A program made the position numbers and the translations under genes. Of a stretch of 20,422 nt of DNA, positions 1-7,489 are shown piece after piece. A model generated the notes under the pieces. It did no database searches and was not told the DNA's origin. It worked only from the letters and a program-made list of their open reading frames with translations. Position 1 is the stretch's first letter; each line of letters begins with the position of its first letter. Origin of the DNA: an uncultured Eubacteriales bacterium (lineage in GTDB: Bacteria; Bacillota; Clostridia; Christensenellales; Pumilibacteraceae); the NCBI GenBank assembly GCA_900555875.1, contig USNB01000004.1:1-20422 (forward strand), given 5' to 3'.

Positions 1-44
1 AAATGTAGTATTATAACAAAGCTGCGGATGAAAAGCGGCAATAT

Positions 45-127
45 GCGGTTGTGGCGGAATTGGCAGACGCGCAAGACTAAGGATCTTGTGGGCGACCGTG
101 CAGGTTCAACTCCTGTCAACCGCACCA
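45..127 (+). tRNA. tRNA-Leu (anticodon AAG), CCA encoded
   Basis: The cloverleaf is complete. The acceptor strand GCGGTTG (45-51) pairs with CAACCGC (117-123), followed by discriminator A124 and an encoded CCA at 125-127. The anticodon stem CAAGA/TCTTG (72-76/84-88) encloses the loop CTAAGGA, giving anticodon AAG at 79-81, which reads the leucine codon CTT. A long variable arm (about 89-99) marks a class II tRNA, as expected for leucine. The T arm (100-116) has the TTCAA core. A TATTAT-like -10 element sits at 9-14, but its -35 would be almost outside the window. An A34 leucine tRNA is less common in bacteria than GAG, and A34 may need deamination to inosine. Confidence 0.95.
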
Positions 128-157
128 AACGGGTACCCATCGGGTGCCCGTTTTGTT
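128..157 (+). terminator. Intrinsic terminator of the tRNA-Leu gene
   Basis: AACGGGTACCC (128-138) pairs with GGGTGCCCGTT (142-152) through 11 base pairs, one of them G-U, around a three-base loop. The run TTTTGTT follows at 151-157. It starts directly after the encoded CCA, so it most likely ends the tRNA transcript. Confidence 0.8.
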
Positions 158-158
158 A

Positions 159-180
159 TGCGGTTGACGGGAGTTGAACC
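159..180 (-). repeat. Inverted copy of the tRNA-Leu 3' end
   Basis: This 22-base segment is the reverse complement of tRNA positions 103-124 with a single mismatch (opposite T114). It covers the T arm and the 3' acceptor strand but not CCA. No tRNA 5' half is found further along the minus strand, so this is a fragment and not a second tRNA gene. Together with the terminator between the copies it could form one long hairpin (103-180) competing with the tRNA fold. Confidence 0.75.
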
Positions 181-560
181 TTAAGAAGGCGCGAGGGATA
201 AGGAAACGGCAAAGGCGTTTCCCCCGAGCGGGCAAGCGATCTACGATCGCGCAGCCGGCAGACTTGCCCGCCGGGCAAGGATGCTCTCCTGTCGCGCCGC
301 ACCAAACCGAGGATAAGGGCGCGATCTCCGCGCTTCTGCCACGCGTAAAACCGATTATCGTAAAATACCATTGCTCATTTTTATCTTCCGCATGTGATAG
401 AAAAAATCGCTCTGCTTTATGCCGCGCAATCGCAAATGGCGCAAGTAATAAAAGCGTCTGCGTCCGCGCCGTGGGCATGATATCTTCCCTTTCGGATATC
501 CCCATACTCGCCGACCTTCGTTCCGCCGGACTCCGCCGTATGGCGGGGTTTCCGTATTAC
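181..560. other. Gene-free stretch with several small dyads
   Basis: No convincing coding sequence is visible on either strand; open frames here run through the tRNA or antisense to HU and have no ribosome binding site. Structure seen: CTTGCCC/GGGCAAG (263-279, three-base loop), CGATC/GATCG around 237-249, a GATATC pair near 479-499, and a CCGCC/GGCGG hairpin near 533-546. It also includes the partial tRNA copy at 286-307. No known RNA family was recognised. Confidence 0.5.
286..307 (+). repeat. Imperfect direct copy of the tRNA-Leu 3' end
   Basis: CTCCTGTC (286-293) and CCGCACCAAAC (297-307) match tRNA and flank positions 110-117 and 120-130. They are separated by GCG instead of AA. No acceptor 5' strand or anticodon arm accompanies it, so it is a fragment. 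Direct copies of a tRNA 3' end are the usual trace of integrase-mediated insertion, but this one is only about 180 bases from the tRNA and no integrase is present. A chance or duplication origin is also possible. Confidence 0.45.
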
Positions 561-592
561 AAAAAGGACCTCTTCTTTTACGAAAAGGTCCT
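561..592 (-). terminator. Intrinsic terminator downstream of hup
   Basis: On the minus strand AGGACCT (592-586) pairs with AGGTCCT (571-565), with extra A/T pairing inside. The hairpin is followed by TTTTT at 565-561. It lies about 38 bases after the HU stop codon and fits as the end of that transcript. Confidence 0.8.
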
Positions 593-629
593 CAGTAAAA
601 TCGATCTTAAGAATACTGCCGCAGGCAGA

Positions 630-905
630 TCACTTATTGATCTCGTCTTTCAATGCTTTGCCTGCCTTGAATACAGGGATCTTGCAAGCCTTGATCTCGA
701 TCTTGGCGCCGGTAGCGGGATTGACTCCCGTCTTGGCAGCGCGCGTCTTTGCTTCAAAGGTACCGAAGCCTACGAGCTGTACCCTGTCGCCGCTCGCCAT
801 CGCGTCCGTAACCGTGCCTACGAATGCATCGAGAAATTTTTCGGCGTCTTTTTTCGTAAGTCCCGCGTCGTCCGCAAGCCTTGCGATCAGTTCGCTTTTG
901 TTCAT
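630..905 (-). CDS. hup: DNA-binding protein HU
   Basis: This 91-residue protein has the full length and sequence of the HU family, a small basic nucleoid protein that binds DNA as a dimer and bends it. The N terminus MNKSELIARLADDAGLTKKD is the helical dimerisation part. VQLVGFGTFE (43-52) and the GVNPATG segment at about 60-66 form the beta arm whose proline intercalates into DNA. AAGGAGG lies seven bases before the ATG. The gene has its own likely promoter upstream and an intrinsic terminator downstream, so it is probably transcribed separately from the operon to its right, although read-through across the 71-base gap cannot be excluded. Confidence 0.97.
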   Translation of the reverse strand: MNKSELIARLADDAGLTKKDAEKFLDAFVGTVTDAMASGDRVQLVGFGTFEAKTRAAKTGVNPATGAKIEIKACKIPVFKAGKALKDEINK

Positions 906-925
906 TTAAGCCTCCTTATTCAGTA

Positions 926-955
926 ATTATATCCCATCCGTCCGCACGATAACGA
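926..955 (-). promoter_or_regulatory. Probable hup promoter
   Basis: A perfect TATAAT -10 box lies at 931-926 on the minus strand, with a weak -35 (TCGTTA, 955-950) after an 18-base spacer. Transcription would start about 14 bases before the ATG, leaving only the ribosome binding site in the leader. The -10 is convincing and the -35 is not. Confidence 0.5.
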
Positions 956-976
956 AACGGAACGAAAGAGCCGTGT

Positions 977-1612
977 TCAAGCCTCCGTCATTGCCGAAAG
1001 AAATCCTTCGGATACCGGGGCGCGCGTACAGAGCATTCCGCTCGCCGCAAGATATATCAGCCGACGTTCAAACATTATATCGGCGTCGCCGTTATATGCG
1101 CCGCTTCCCGTGCCCAGCTTCACACGCGCACCGAGCGTCTCAAACATACGCAACGGCGGTATGCCGCAGCCGCTGCCCATACTGTCCGACGGCGTGAGTA
1201 TCACTCCCGCTCCCGACTGCACTATAAGGTCGATATCGTCCTTATCAAGATATACGCCTCCCGCGATGAAAGTATTTTCATCGAGCAGACCGTACTTGTG
1301 CGCAAGTCCCACGGGCGTAGTCCCGAACTTCTTGTCGCACGTACCGACCTCGTCAAGCGTAAGACATGCGGATACGATAGTCGGTCTCCCCTCCGAGTGC
1401 TTTTCTATCGCATCGTCCACAACATCGTCGCCGCCGAGTACGGACGGCACATATACTCCGTCGCAGCTCCCGAACAACGCCCCGCTTCCAGCCATCGGAA
1501 AATATCTGACGCGCGGATCGTCTATCCTGCTTTCTCCGGCATAGAATATCATGTCGGCAGAACATCTGCGGGAAAGGATATCGCGATCGAACGTAAGCGC
1601 ATTCAGCGTCAT
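977..1612 (-). CDS. Short amidohydrolase-like protein lacking metal ligands
   Basis: The 211-residue protein resembles the C-terminal half of the ATZ/TRZ-type amidohydrolase family, whose usual members are about 400 residues or more. TTPVGLAHKYGLLDENT (98-114), VYLDKDDIDLI (120-130), PSDSMGSGCGIPPL (141-154) and LGTGSGAYN (166-174) align by eye with the family blocks around the AHCV, PxSN and LGTDG motifs. The catalytic positions are changed: His becomes Gly at about 118 and the LGTD Asp becomes Gly at 169. The usual HxxE motif near residue 80 is also gone. It is therefore probably not a metal-dependent hydrolase. The frame is intact and its ATG overlaps the galU stop as ATGA, so it is translated with galU. 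Its role is unknown. Confidence 0.7.
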   Translation of the reverse strand: MTLNALTFDRDILSRRCSADMIFYAGESRIDDPRVRYFPMAGSGALFGSCDGVYVPSVLGGDDVVDDAIEKHSEGRPTIVSACLTLDEVGTCDKKFGTTPVGLAHKYGLLDENTFIAGGVYLDKDDIDLIVQSGAGVILTPSDSMGSGCGIPPLRMFETLGARVKLGTGSGAYNGDADIMFERRLIYLAASGMLCTRAPVSEGFLSAMTEA

Positions 1613-2481
1613 AATTTCAGACTGCGGATGAATTCCTCGGTATCCGCTTTCGTGTCAGGATGTCTGAGGGCGAAACTTATCGTCGCCTGCACCGCGCCGG
1701 CCTTGCTGCCCATATCGTAACGGTGTCCTTCGAAATCGTATGCGCACACCGTACCCTCTTCGCACATAAGGCGCAGAGCGTCCGTGACCTGCAGTTCGCC
1801 CTTTTTATCGGGCGTTATCATGCCTATTTTTTCAAATATGCGGGGGCTGAGCACGTAACGTCCGAGCGCGGCAAACAGGCTCGGCGCCTCCTCTGCGCTC
1901 TTCGGCTTTTCCACAAGCCCCTTACACTCATATGCCCGCGGGTTTCCGAAAAGATTATTCCCCAGCTTGGCGCTGCCATACATATGTATCTTGTCGGGAC
2001 TTACCATCTGTCCGCCGATAACGGCATCGCAGCCGCTGTCAAAAGCAGCTATCAGCTGCCCGGATACGGGAACTTCGGCGCTCACGAGATCGTCGCCGGT
2101 AGAAAGCACGAAAGGCTCGTTGCCGACGAAATCCTTTGCTTTCATCAGGGCATCCGCCATGCCCTTCGGGAACTTCTGTACGGCAAATATGAACCTCGCG
2201 CCCCTGTTTATGCGATGAAGCGCGGCAAGCCCCTTTTCATCGCCCTTTTTACGCAACGTCTTTTCGAGCTTTCCCTTGGGCGAGAAATATCTTACTATCT
2301 CCTCTTTTCCCGGAGAGATGACTATGCAGATGTCCGTTACGCCGCTGTCTATCATCTCGTCTACGATATACTGCAGAACGGGCGTATCGACAACGGGGAG
2401 CATCTCCTTGGGCAGCGCTTTTGTAGCAGGCAAAAAACGCGTTCCCTGTCCTCCGCAAAGTATTACTCCTTTCCTTACCAT
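1609..2481 (-). CDS. galU: UTP-glucose-1-phosphate uridylyltransferase
   Basis: This 290-residue enzyme makes UDP-glucose from UTP and glucose 1-phosphate, feeding cell-surface glycan and galactose pathways. The nucleotide-binding signature CGGQGTRFLPATKALPKEML spans residues 9-28. Further GalU blocks are FVLSTGDDLV (about 124-133), GLVEKPKSAEEAPS with the conserved KP (about 190), and GELQVTDAL (about 228-236). Length matches the family. The start is the ATG after AGAGAGAAGGAT, 15 bases beyond the zinc-ribbon gene stop. The stop overlaps the downstream amidohydrolase-like gene by four bases. It appears to be a distal member of the dgt-dnaG-rpoD operon. Confidence 0.95.
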   Translation of the reverse strand: MVRKGVILCGGQGTRFLPATKALPKEMLPVVDTPVLQYIVDEMIDSGVTDICIVISPGKEEIVRYFSPKGKLEKTLRKKGDEKGLAALHRINRGARFIFAVQKFPKGMADALMKAKDFVGNEPFVLSTGDDLVSAEVPVSGQLIAAFDSGCDAVIGGQMVSPDKIHMYGSAKLGNNLFGNPRAYECKGLVEKPKSAEEAPSLFAALGRYVLSPRIFEKIGMITPDKKGELQVTDALRLMCEEGTVCAYDFEGHRYDMGSKAGAVQATISFALRHPDTKADTEEFIRSLKL

Positions 2482-2496
2482 ATCCTTCTCTCTCCC

Positions 2497-3210
2497 CTAA
2501 GCGTCTATATAGACGATGCGGCGGCAGGTATCGCATCTGCACATACCGTCGGTTTTCAGTTTGCCGAGACTGCTGGACGACAGCTGCATCCCGCAGTAGC
2601 AGGAATAATCGCTGCCGCTCTTACGCGCCTTTACGAATACGGGAGGCGCGCCGTCCTTGCGGAATTTAAGATATTGCTCCATAAGTTCCTTATCGGCGCT
2701 TTCACGCAGCTCGCGCATGCGCTTCTTGATATTTTCGCGCTTGGGCTGCACTTCAGCCAACTGTTTTTCGAGCGCGGCCTTGACCTTATCGAATTCCGCC
2801 TTTATATTCTTTTTTTCATGCTGCTGCTGAGTGCAGAGCGCAAGAAGTTTCCTTATCCTGTCTATCTTATTGGTCACCTTGTTCTTATAGCTGTCCAGCT
2901 TGGATTTCTCTGTCTCCATCGCCGGAAGAAGGGCTGCCTTTGCATTGTCGTCCGCGGCAGCGGCGAAAGCCTTCTCAAGCTCGTCTATGCGTTTTTCCGA
3001 CGCACGGGCGTCGGCATATATCTGCTCGATCTCCTTTGCGAGACGTTCCGCTTCGGACACGCTCGCAGCGAACTCCTTCTGCACGTCGTTGAACTCGTTC
3101 TTCACCGTATCGAGCTTGCGTTTATCCGAATTCTTGTTGAATTCGATATCTATCTTTCTAAGCTCGATGTCAAGTTCCTGATACTCCAATATTTTACTCA
3201 GATCTTTCAT
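2497..3210 (-). CDS. Coiled-coil zinc-ribbon protein (C4-type, CT398/DUF164-like)
   Basis: The 237-residue protein has a long charged coiled coil (about 1-180) with few prolines, followed by a cysteine-rich tail. Cysteines lie at 204, 206, 224, 226 and 229, ending in CDTCRRIVYIDA, typical of the C4 zinc ribbon paired with a coiled coil in this family. The first pair is spaced CxC and not the usual CxxC, which may change metal binding or use C224 instead. The family often sits next to a Nif3-like gene, as here, but its biochemical function is not settled. ATG overlaps the Nif3 stop as ATGA, with GGAGG seven bases upstream inside the preceding gene. Confidence 0.85.
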   Translation of the reverse strand: MKDLSKILEYQELDIELRKIDIEFNKNSDKRKLDTVKNEFNDVQKEFAASVSEAERLAKEIEQIYADARASEKRIDELEKAFAAAADDNAKAALLPAMETEKSKLDSYKNKVTNKIDRIRKLLALCTQQQHEKKNIKAEFDKVKAALEKQLAEVQPKRENIKKRMRELRESADKELMEQYLKFRKDGAPPVFVKARKSGSDYSCYCGMQLSSSSLGKLKTDGMCRCDTCRRIVYIDA

Positions 3211-4016
3211 ACTTCCTCCGTGCGAACGGGGTCGCGTTCGCTTTCGCTGACTTCAAAGCACGCATCGACGGCGCCCGCAGCGGCAAGCTCCGTCAGTATA
3301 CGCTTCAGCCTTTCCATATATATTCTTTCCGCAGCATAATGCTGCAAAATGACTATCGGCATACCCGTCTCGGCAGCCATAAGCTGCACATGATGAGGCA
3401 CGTCGCCCGTCACATAACAATCGGCTCCGCATTCCGCCGCAAGAGCGAGAAATCCCGCGTCCCCGCCTCCGCCGTTTACCACTGCCACGGTATGCACGCG
3501 CTTTTTCCCGTCTCCCGCTACCGCCGCACGGCGGTCTCCGAACACCGCGGCGCACTTCGCCGCCAAAGCATAAGCGGTCGTTCCGCTTTTCAACTTGCCC
3601 ACTCTGCCTATCCCGATCCCGTTTTCCGTCGTCATCGGACGGACGTCGTCAAGTCCCAGCAGCTCGGCGGCATAATCGTTAAGTCCGCCCGGGCAGAAAT
3701 CGAGATTGGTATGCGCGCTGTATACGGATATCCCGCGCTTTGCCGCCGCAAGTATCATCCTTCCTGCCGGCGTTTCATCAGTGACTTTTTTTATCCCGCG
3801 GAATATTGCGGGATGATGGGATATTATAAGGGAATAGTCCTTGGCTGCCGCCTCTTCGACGACGCTTACCGTACAATCCAGACAGAGCAGCGCTCCGCGC
3901 GACATGCCTTTCTCGCTGCCGACGAGAAGCCCTACGCTGTCGTCAAATCCGGGTTCGGTAGCGTTCTCGGGCGCAAACGAACGCATGAGAGACAGTATAT
4001 CCGTTATTTTTGCCAT
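3207..4016 (-). CDS. Nif3-like dinuclear metal centre protein (YqfO/DUF34 type)
   Basis: This 269-residue protein belongs to the conserved Nif3/DUF34 family. The metal-binding residues are all present: SHHP (66-69), HTNLD (102-106), GDVPHH (204-209) and HYAAER (226-231). It is the short form, without the inserted PII-like domain of some Gram-positive homologues. Its molecular activity is not firmly established; GTP cyclohydrolase-like and metal-chaperone roles have been proposed for the family. The ATG at 4016 is chosen because GGGAGGTG precedes it and MAKITDIL matches the family N terminus; the open frame extends further upstream into trmK. It overlaps trmK by 13 bases and the next gene by four. 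Confidence 0.9.
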   Translation of the reverse strand: MAKITDILSLMRSFAPENATEPGFDDSVGLLVGSEKGMSRGALLCLDCTVSVVEEAAAKDYSLIISHHPAIFRGIKKVTDETPAGRMILAAAKRGISVYSAHTNLDFCPGGLNDYAAELLGLDDVRPMTTENGIGIGRVGKLKSGTTAYALAAKCAAVFGDRRAAVAGDGKKRVHTVAVVNGGGGDAGFLALAAECGADCYVTGDVPHHVQLMAAETGMPIVILQHYAAERIYMERLKRILTELAAAGAVDACFEVSESERDPVRTEEV

Positions 4017-4612
4017 CCGAGCACCTCCCTTAACCTGTCCGCCTCGGCAGCGGTCTTTTCTCCGCCGCCGAGAAGGGCTTTCAGCCTGATCTCCGACCTC
4101 TCGATAAGCGCGTCTGTAGGATGACGCCAATATGTACCGAACTCCTCCTGCATGCCGTCAAGCGACATTTCGCCTTTTTCCGCAGTGATGAGATCGTAAA
4201 ACTTGCCCGCCGCCTTGAAACATTCGTCTTTGTCTATCCTGTATCCGCGCGATATGAGCATACGTCTTACAAGTTCCGGATGGCTCTGCGGCGAAAGCAA
4301 CAGCCGCGCACTGCCCGTATAGCGCGAGAGTATATCCGCTATCGTGTGTCCGCCCATCCCGCATATCATGATGCAGTCGGTTCCCGCCGCTTCGGGCGGC
4401 ACGCCGTCGCACACGACATACGTCACGCGCTCTCCGAAACGGGCAAGCGTTCTGCGCGCTTTTGCAAGGCACTTATCGCTGATATCCGAGACCACCGCCC
4501 GTTCGCACGATCCGCGATCGAACGCAAGCTCCGTAAGCTTTGCGTGGTCGCATCCTACCTCGGCGATCGCACTGACGCACGGCAATGCGCTTATGATATG
4601 TCCGAATCTCAA
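4004..4612 (-). CDS. trmK: tRNA (adenine(22)-N1)-methyltransferase
   Basis: The protein (202 residues) matches the TrmK family, which methylates N1 of A22 in the D arm of tRNAs using S-adenosylmethionine. EVGCDHAKL (18-26) is the cofactor-binding motif, followed by VSDIS (41-45), MICGMGGHTIADIL (82-95) with the GMGG signature, LLSPQ (105-109) and GKFYDLI (136-142). It is somewhat shorter than the Bacillus protein at the N terminus. No ATG is available; the likely start is TTG, overlapping the rpoD stop TGA by two bases with only a weak GGAAAA upstream. Expression therefore probably depends on translational coupling to rpoD. Confidence 0.88.
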   Translation of the reverse strand: MRFGHIISALPCVSAIAEVGCDHAKLTELAFDRGSCERAVVSDISDKCLAKARRTLARFGERVTYVVCDGVPPEAAGTDCIMICGMGGHTIADILSRYTGSARLLLSPQSHPELVRRMLISRGYRIDKDECFKAAGKFYDLITAEKGEMSLDGMQEEFGTYWRHPTDALIERSEIRLKALLGGGEKTAAEADRLREVLGWQK

Positions 4613-5730
4613 TTTTCCGAATAATAGCTCTTCAGCCGTTTGCTGCGCGCAGGATTGCGCAGTTTGCGCAGAGCTTTTGCCTCGATCTGACGGATACGCT
4701 CACGCGTGACGCCGAAACGCTTGCCCACTTCCTCAAGCGTGCGGGGATGAGACCCGTCTATTCCGTAACGCAGACGTATGACCGCCTGTTCGCGCGGAGT
4801 AAGAGTTTCGAGCACGCTCATGAGCTCCTCTTTGAGCATCGTCGTGGTCGCCTGATCCTGCGGGCTTGCCGCGTGGCTGTCCTCCAGGAAATCGCCGAGA
4901 TGGCTGTCCTCTTCTTCGCCTATAGGCGTATCGAGTGACACGGGATCCTGTGCTATCTTCTGTATCTCGCGCACCTTATCCTCGCTTATGCCCATCTCCT
5001 TCGCTATCTCCGCCGGAGTGGGATCGCGACCGAGTTCCTGAACGAGGAAACGCGTCGTGCGCGTCAGTTTGTTTATGGTCTCCACCATGTGGACGGGGAT
5101 ACGTATCGTGCGGGCCTGATCCGCTATGGCGCGGGTTATCGCCTGACGTATCCACCACGTCGCATACGTCGAAAAACGGAAGCCTTTGGTATAATCGAAC
5201 TTCTCCACCGCTTTCATCAGTCCGAGATTGCCTTCCTGGATAAGATCGAGGAAAAGCATGCCCCTTCCGACATAACGCTTTGCAATAGATACGACAAGGC
5301 GCAGATTCGCTTCGGAAAGACGCGCTTTCGCGTCCTCGTCGCCCTCCGCCATCTTCTGCGCCAGCTCCACCTCCTCGTTACCGGAAAGCAGAGGCACTTT
5401 ACCTATGTCTTTAAGATATACCTTTACCGGATCGTCGGAAGATATGGTCGCATCGCTTATGAGCTTATCGAGAGAATCGTCCTTGACGATATCTATCTTC
5501 GTATCTTTGACCTCGATATTATTTTCTTCGAGAATGCGAAGGACTTCTTCGATCTCGCTCACGGTGGCGTCGCAGCCTATCGCTATCTTCTCTCCCACCT
5601 CGTCGTATGTCACGCTGCCGCGGTGTTTCCCGACGGAAATGAGCTTTGCCACTTCCTTCTGAATTTTTTCGCTGAGCGTCTTGCGCTCATCGTTCGTTCC
5701 CGCCTTCACGGACATCGTTTCTTCACTCAT
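4609..5730 (-). CDS. rpoD: RNA polymerase primary sigma factor
   Basis: The 373-residue protein is the housekeeping sigma factor (SigA/RpoD). Region 1.1 occupies about 20-85, region 1.2 starts at DPVKVYLKDIG (100-110), and region 2 runs about 142-212. Within region 2, the RFSTYATWWIRQAI segment (185-198) recognises and melts the -10 box. Region 3 covers about 222-297. Region 4 (309-363) contains the helix-turn-helix around TLEEVGKRFGVTRERIRQIE (331-350) for the -35 box. The ATG directly follows the dnaG stop (TAA then ATG), with GGAGG inside the end of dnaG. This matches the classical macromolecular synthesis operon order. Confidence 0.98.
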   Translation of the reverse strand: MSEETMSVKAGTNDERKTLSEKIQKEVAKLISVGKHRGSVTYDEVGEKIAIGCDATVSEIEEVLRILEENNIEVKDTKIDIVKDDSLDKLISDATISSDDPVKVYLKDIGKVPLLSGNEEVELAQKMAEGDEDAKARLSEANLRLVVSIAKRYVGRGMLFLDLIQEGNLGLMKAVEKFDYTKGFRFSTYATWWIRQAITRAIADQARTIRIPVHMVETINKLTRTTRFLVQELGRDPTPAEIAKEMGISEDKVREIQKIAQDPVSLDTPIGEEEDSHLGDFLEDSHAASPQDQATTTMLKEELMSVLETLTPREQAVIRLRYGIDGSHPRTLEEVGKRFGVTRERIRQIEAKALRKLRNPARSKRLKSYYSEN

Positions 5731-7476
5731 TTATTTGCCTCCGATTTCTCTCAGTCGTTTGATCTGTTTCCTGTATTCGCTACACTCTTGCAGGAACTTC
5801 ACGTCCCTCGTTTTGTCGAATTCCGCAGCAAGTTCGTTGCACTTTTTTTCGAGCCGCGCGATCCTGAGCTTTCTTACGCACGAATCGTAAATTTTTTCAT
5901 CGTCCATTGCGGACAGATCGAATTCTATTATCTCCGGCAGTTTGCCGTGCACGCCTTCCGGCAGATCGGTATACAGCATGGCCGCGGTATCCTTTATGCC
6001 CTTGAGCCGGCTGTCCGTCACCGAATCGACGAGATTGCGTTCGAATCCGTCGGGAAATATTTCGGTAAGATCCGCAGGATCGACATACGGTCTGCCTGCG
6101 ACATAAGCCGCAAGAAGATATGTTTCGCTGATGTCGCGGGAAGGTTCCTTTTCCTTAGCCGTTTTTTCGTCAGGCTTGTCCTCGTCTCCCGTGAAAACGT
6201 TCGCCTGCGCACGCAAAACTCCTATATCATACCCCGTTTCGGCAGCCACGGATTGCAGATATTCCTCGCGCTCGACCGGATTCTCAAGTTGTTTTATGCA
6301 CTTCACCGCCTCTGCCGCATATTTCGTCTTATCGTCGCGGTCGCCGAGATCGTAATTGCGCTTCAGCATATCCAGCTTGTATGCCGTAAGCGGAAGCGCT
6401 TCCTCTATTATCCGCTCGTATGCCTCGCGTCCCGATTCGTTTATCACTTCATCCGGATCTTTGCCTTCCGGCATGCGGGCGACCTTGACCGTAAGCCCGG
6501 TCTCACGCAGGATATCCAGCCCTCGCATGGTCGCTTTCTGTCCCGCGGTGTCGCCGTCATAACTTATTATGACCTTGTCGGAATAGTTCTTTAGCTGCTT
6601 TGCCTGCTGATGCGTAAGCGACGTGCCCATGCTGGCGACCGCCGTATCGAATCCCGCTTTATGCAGCGCGATCACGTCCATATATCCTTCGCACATGATG
6701 ACGTACGGCAGCGGTCCCGACCGACGTTTCTTCTTGAGGAGATTAAGAGCGTATACTGTCTTGCTCTTGTCGAATATTTCCGTCTGAGACGAATTGCGGT
6801 ATTTCGCCGGGATATCCTTTTTCAGCGCACGTCCTCCGAAAGCAACGACTTCTCCGGTATTGCTTATTATCGGGAATATGAGCCGGCCGTGGAACACGTC
6901 GTACCATTTATCCGCCGTGCGCTCGATAAGTCCGGCAGCCTTCATTTCCGCTTCGGTATATCCCTTCGATTTCAGATATGTTATTATTTCCGTGAAATCG
7001 AACGAATATCCCAGCCCGAACCTCGTCACTATGTTCTGAGGAAGTTTGCGTTTCTCAATATAATCCCGGGCTATCTGCGCCCTCGGCGACGAAAGATTGG
7101 CATTATAATGTCTCGCCGCCTCGCGCATGAGCGCATATAATCTGAGCCTCTTTTCCTTACTTATACCGTGCTTCCCGCCGCCCGTGAATTCAGGCAGCTC
7201 CATATGCGCTTCGTCGGCAAGCATTTTTATGGCGTCGATCGATTCGATATTTTCTATATCGCGAAGGAAAGTTATCGCATTCCCGCCCTTTCCGCATCCG
7301 AAACAGTGATAAAGCTGCTTTACGGGATCGACGCTGAAAGACGGCGTGCGCTCATTATGAAACGGACAGCACGCCTTGTAGCTGCTGCCTGCTCTTCTCA
7401 GCGTCACATACCGCGATATTAATTTGACGATGTCGGTGCTCTCGAGCAGCCGACTGCAAAACTCGCTGAAATCCAT
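5731..7476 (-). CDS. dnaG: DNA primase
   Basis: The 581-residue enzyme makes RNA primers at the replication fork. The N-terminal zinc-binding domain has C37, H40, C58 and C61 (CCPFH and YHCFGCGKGG). The catalytic core contains GRALKK (215-220), and the TOPRIM motifs are CEGYMD (262-267) with Glu263 and SYDGDTAG (305-312) with Asp307/Asp309. The C-terminal part (about 440-581) is the helicase-interacting region. The start MDFSEF at 7476 is chosen because it matches primase N termini and lies 13 bases after the dgt stop. The open frame extends 14 codons further but would overlap dgt. The ribosome binding site (AAGGGCGG) is moderate. Confidence 0.97.
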   Translation of the reverse strand: MDFSEFCSRLLESTDIVKLISRYVTLRRAGSSYKACCPFHNERTPSFSVDPVKQLYHCFGCGKGGNAITFLRDIENIESIDAIKMLADEAHMELPEFTGGGKHGISKEKRLRLYALMREAARHYNANLSSPRAQIARDYIEKRKLPQNIVTRFGLGYSFDFTEIITYLKSKGYTEAEMKAAGLIERTADKWYDVFHGRLIFPIISNTGEVVAFGGRALKKDIPAKYRNSSQTEIFDKSKTVYALNLLKKKRRSGPLPYVIMCEGYMDVIALHKAGFDTAVASMGTSLTHQQAKQLKNYSDKVIISYDGDTAGQKATMRGLDILRETGLTVKVARMPEGKDPDEVINESGREAYERIIEEALPLTAYKLDMLKRNYDLGDRDDKTKYAAEAVKCIKQLENPVEREEYLQSVAAETGYDIGVLRAQANVFTGDEDKPDEKTAKEKEPSRDISETYLLAAYVAGRPYVDPADLTEIFPDGFERNLVDSVTDSRLKGIKDTAAMLYTDLPEGVHGKLPEIIEFDLSAMDDEKIYDSCVRKLRIARLEKKCNELAAEFDKTRDVKFLQECSEYRKQIKRLREIGGK

Positions 7477-7489
7477 TGCCGCCCTTACC

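Noticed and set aside
159..245. Possible second tRNA on the minus strand
   Set aside because: Only the T arm and acceptor 3' strand are present; no matching 5' acceptor, D arm or anticodon arm could be found.
116..505. Minus-strand open frame of 129 codons in the tRNA downstream region
   Set aside because: It passes through the antisense strand of the tRNA and its terminator; no ribosome binding site, and the peptide looks like translated structured RNA.
174..926. Long plus-strand open frame of 250 codons
   Set aside because: It runs antisense to the HU gene and starts within the inverted tRNA fragment; no ribosome binding site and no family resemblance.
1660..3339. 559-codon plus-strand open frame opposite galU and the zinc-ribbon gene
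   Set aside because: It is the antisense shadow of GC-balanced coding sequence; the minus-strand proteins are clearly conserved families.
5089..6594. 501-codon plus-strand open frame opposite rpoD and dnaG
   Set aside because: Antisense shadow of two well-recognised genes with no initiation signals.
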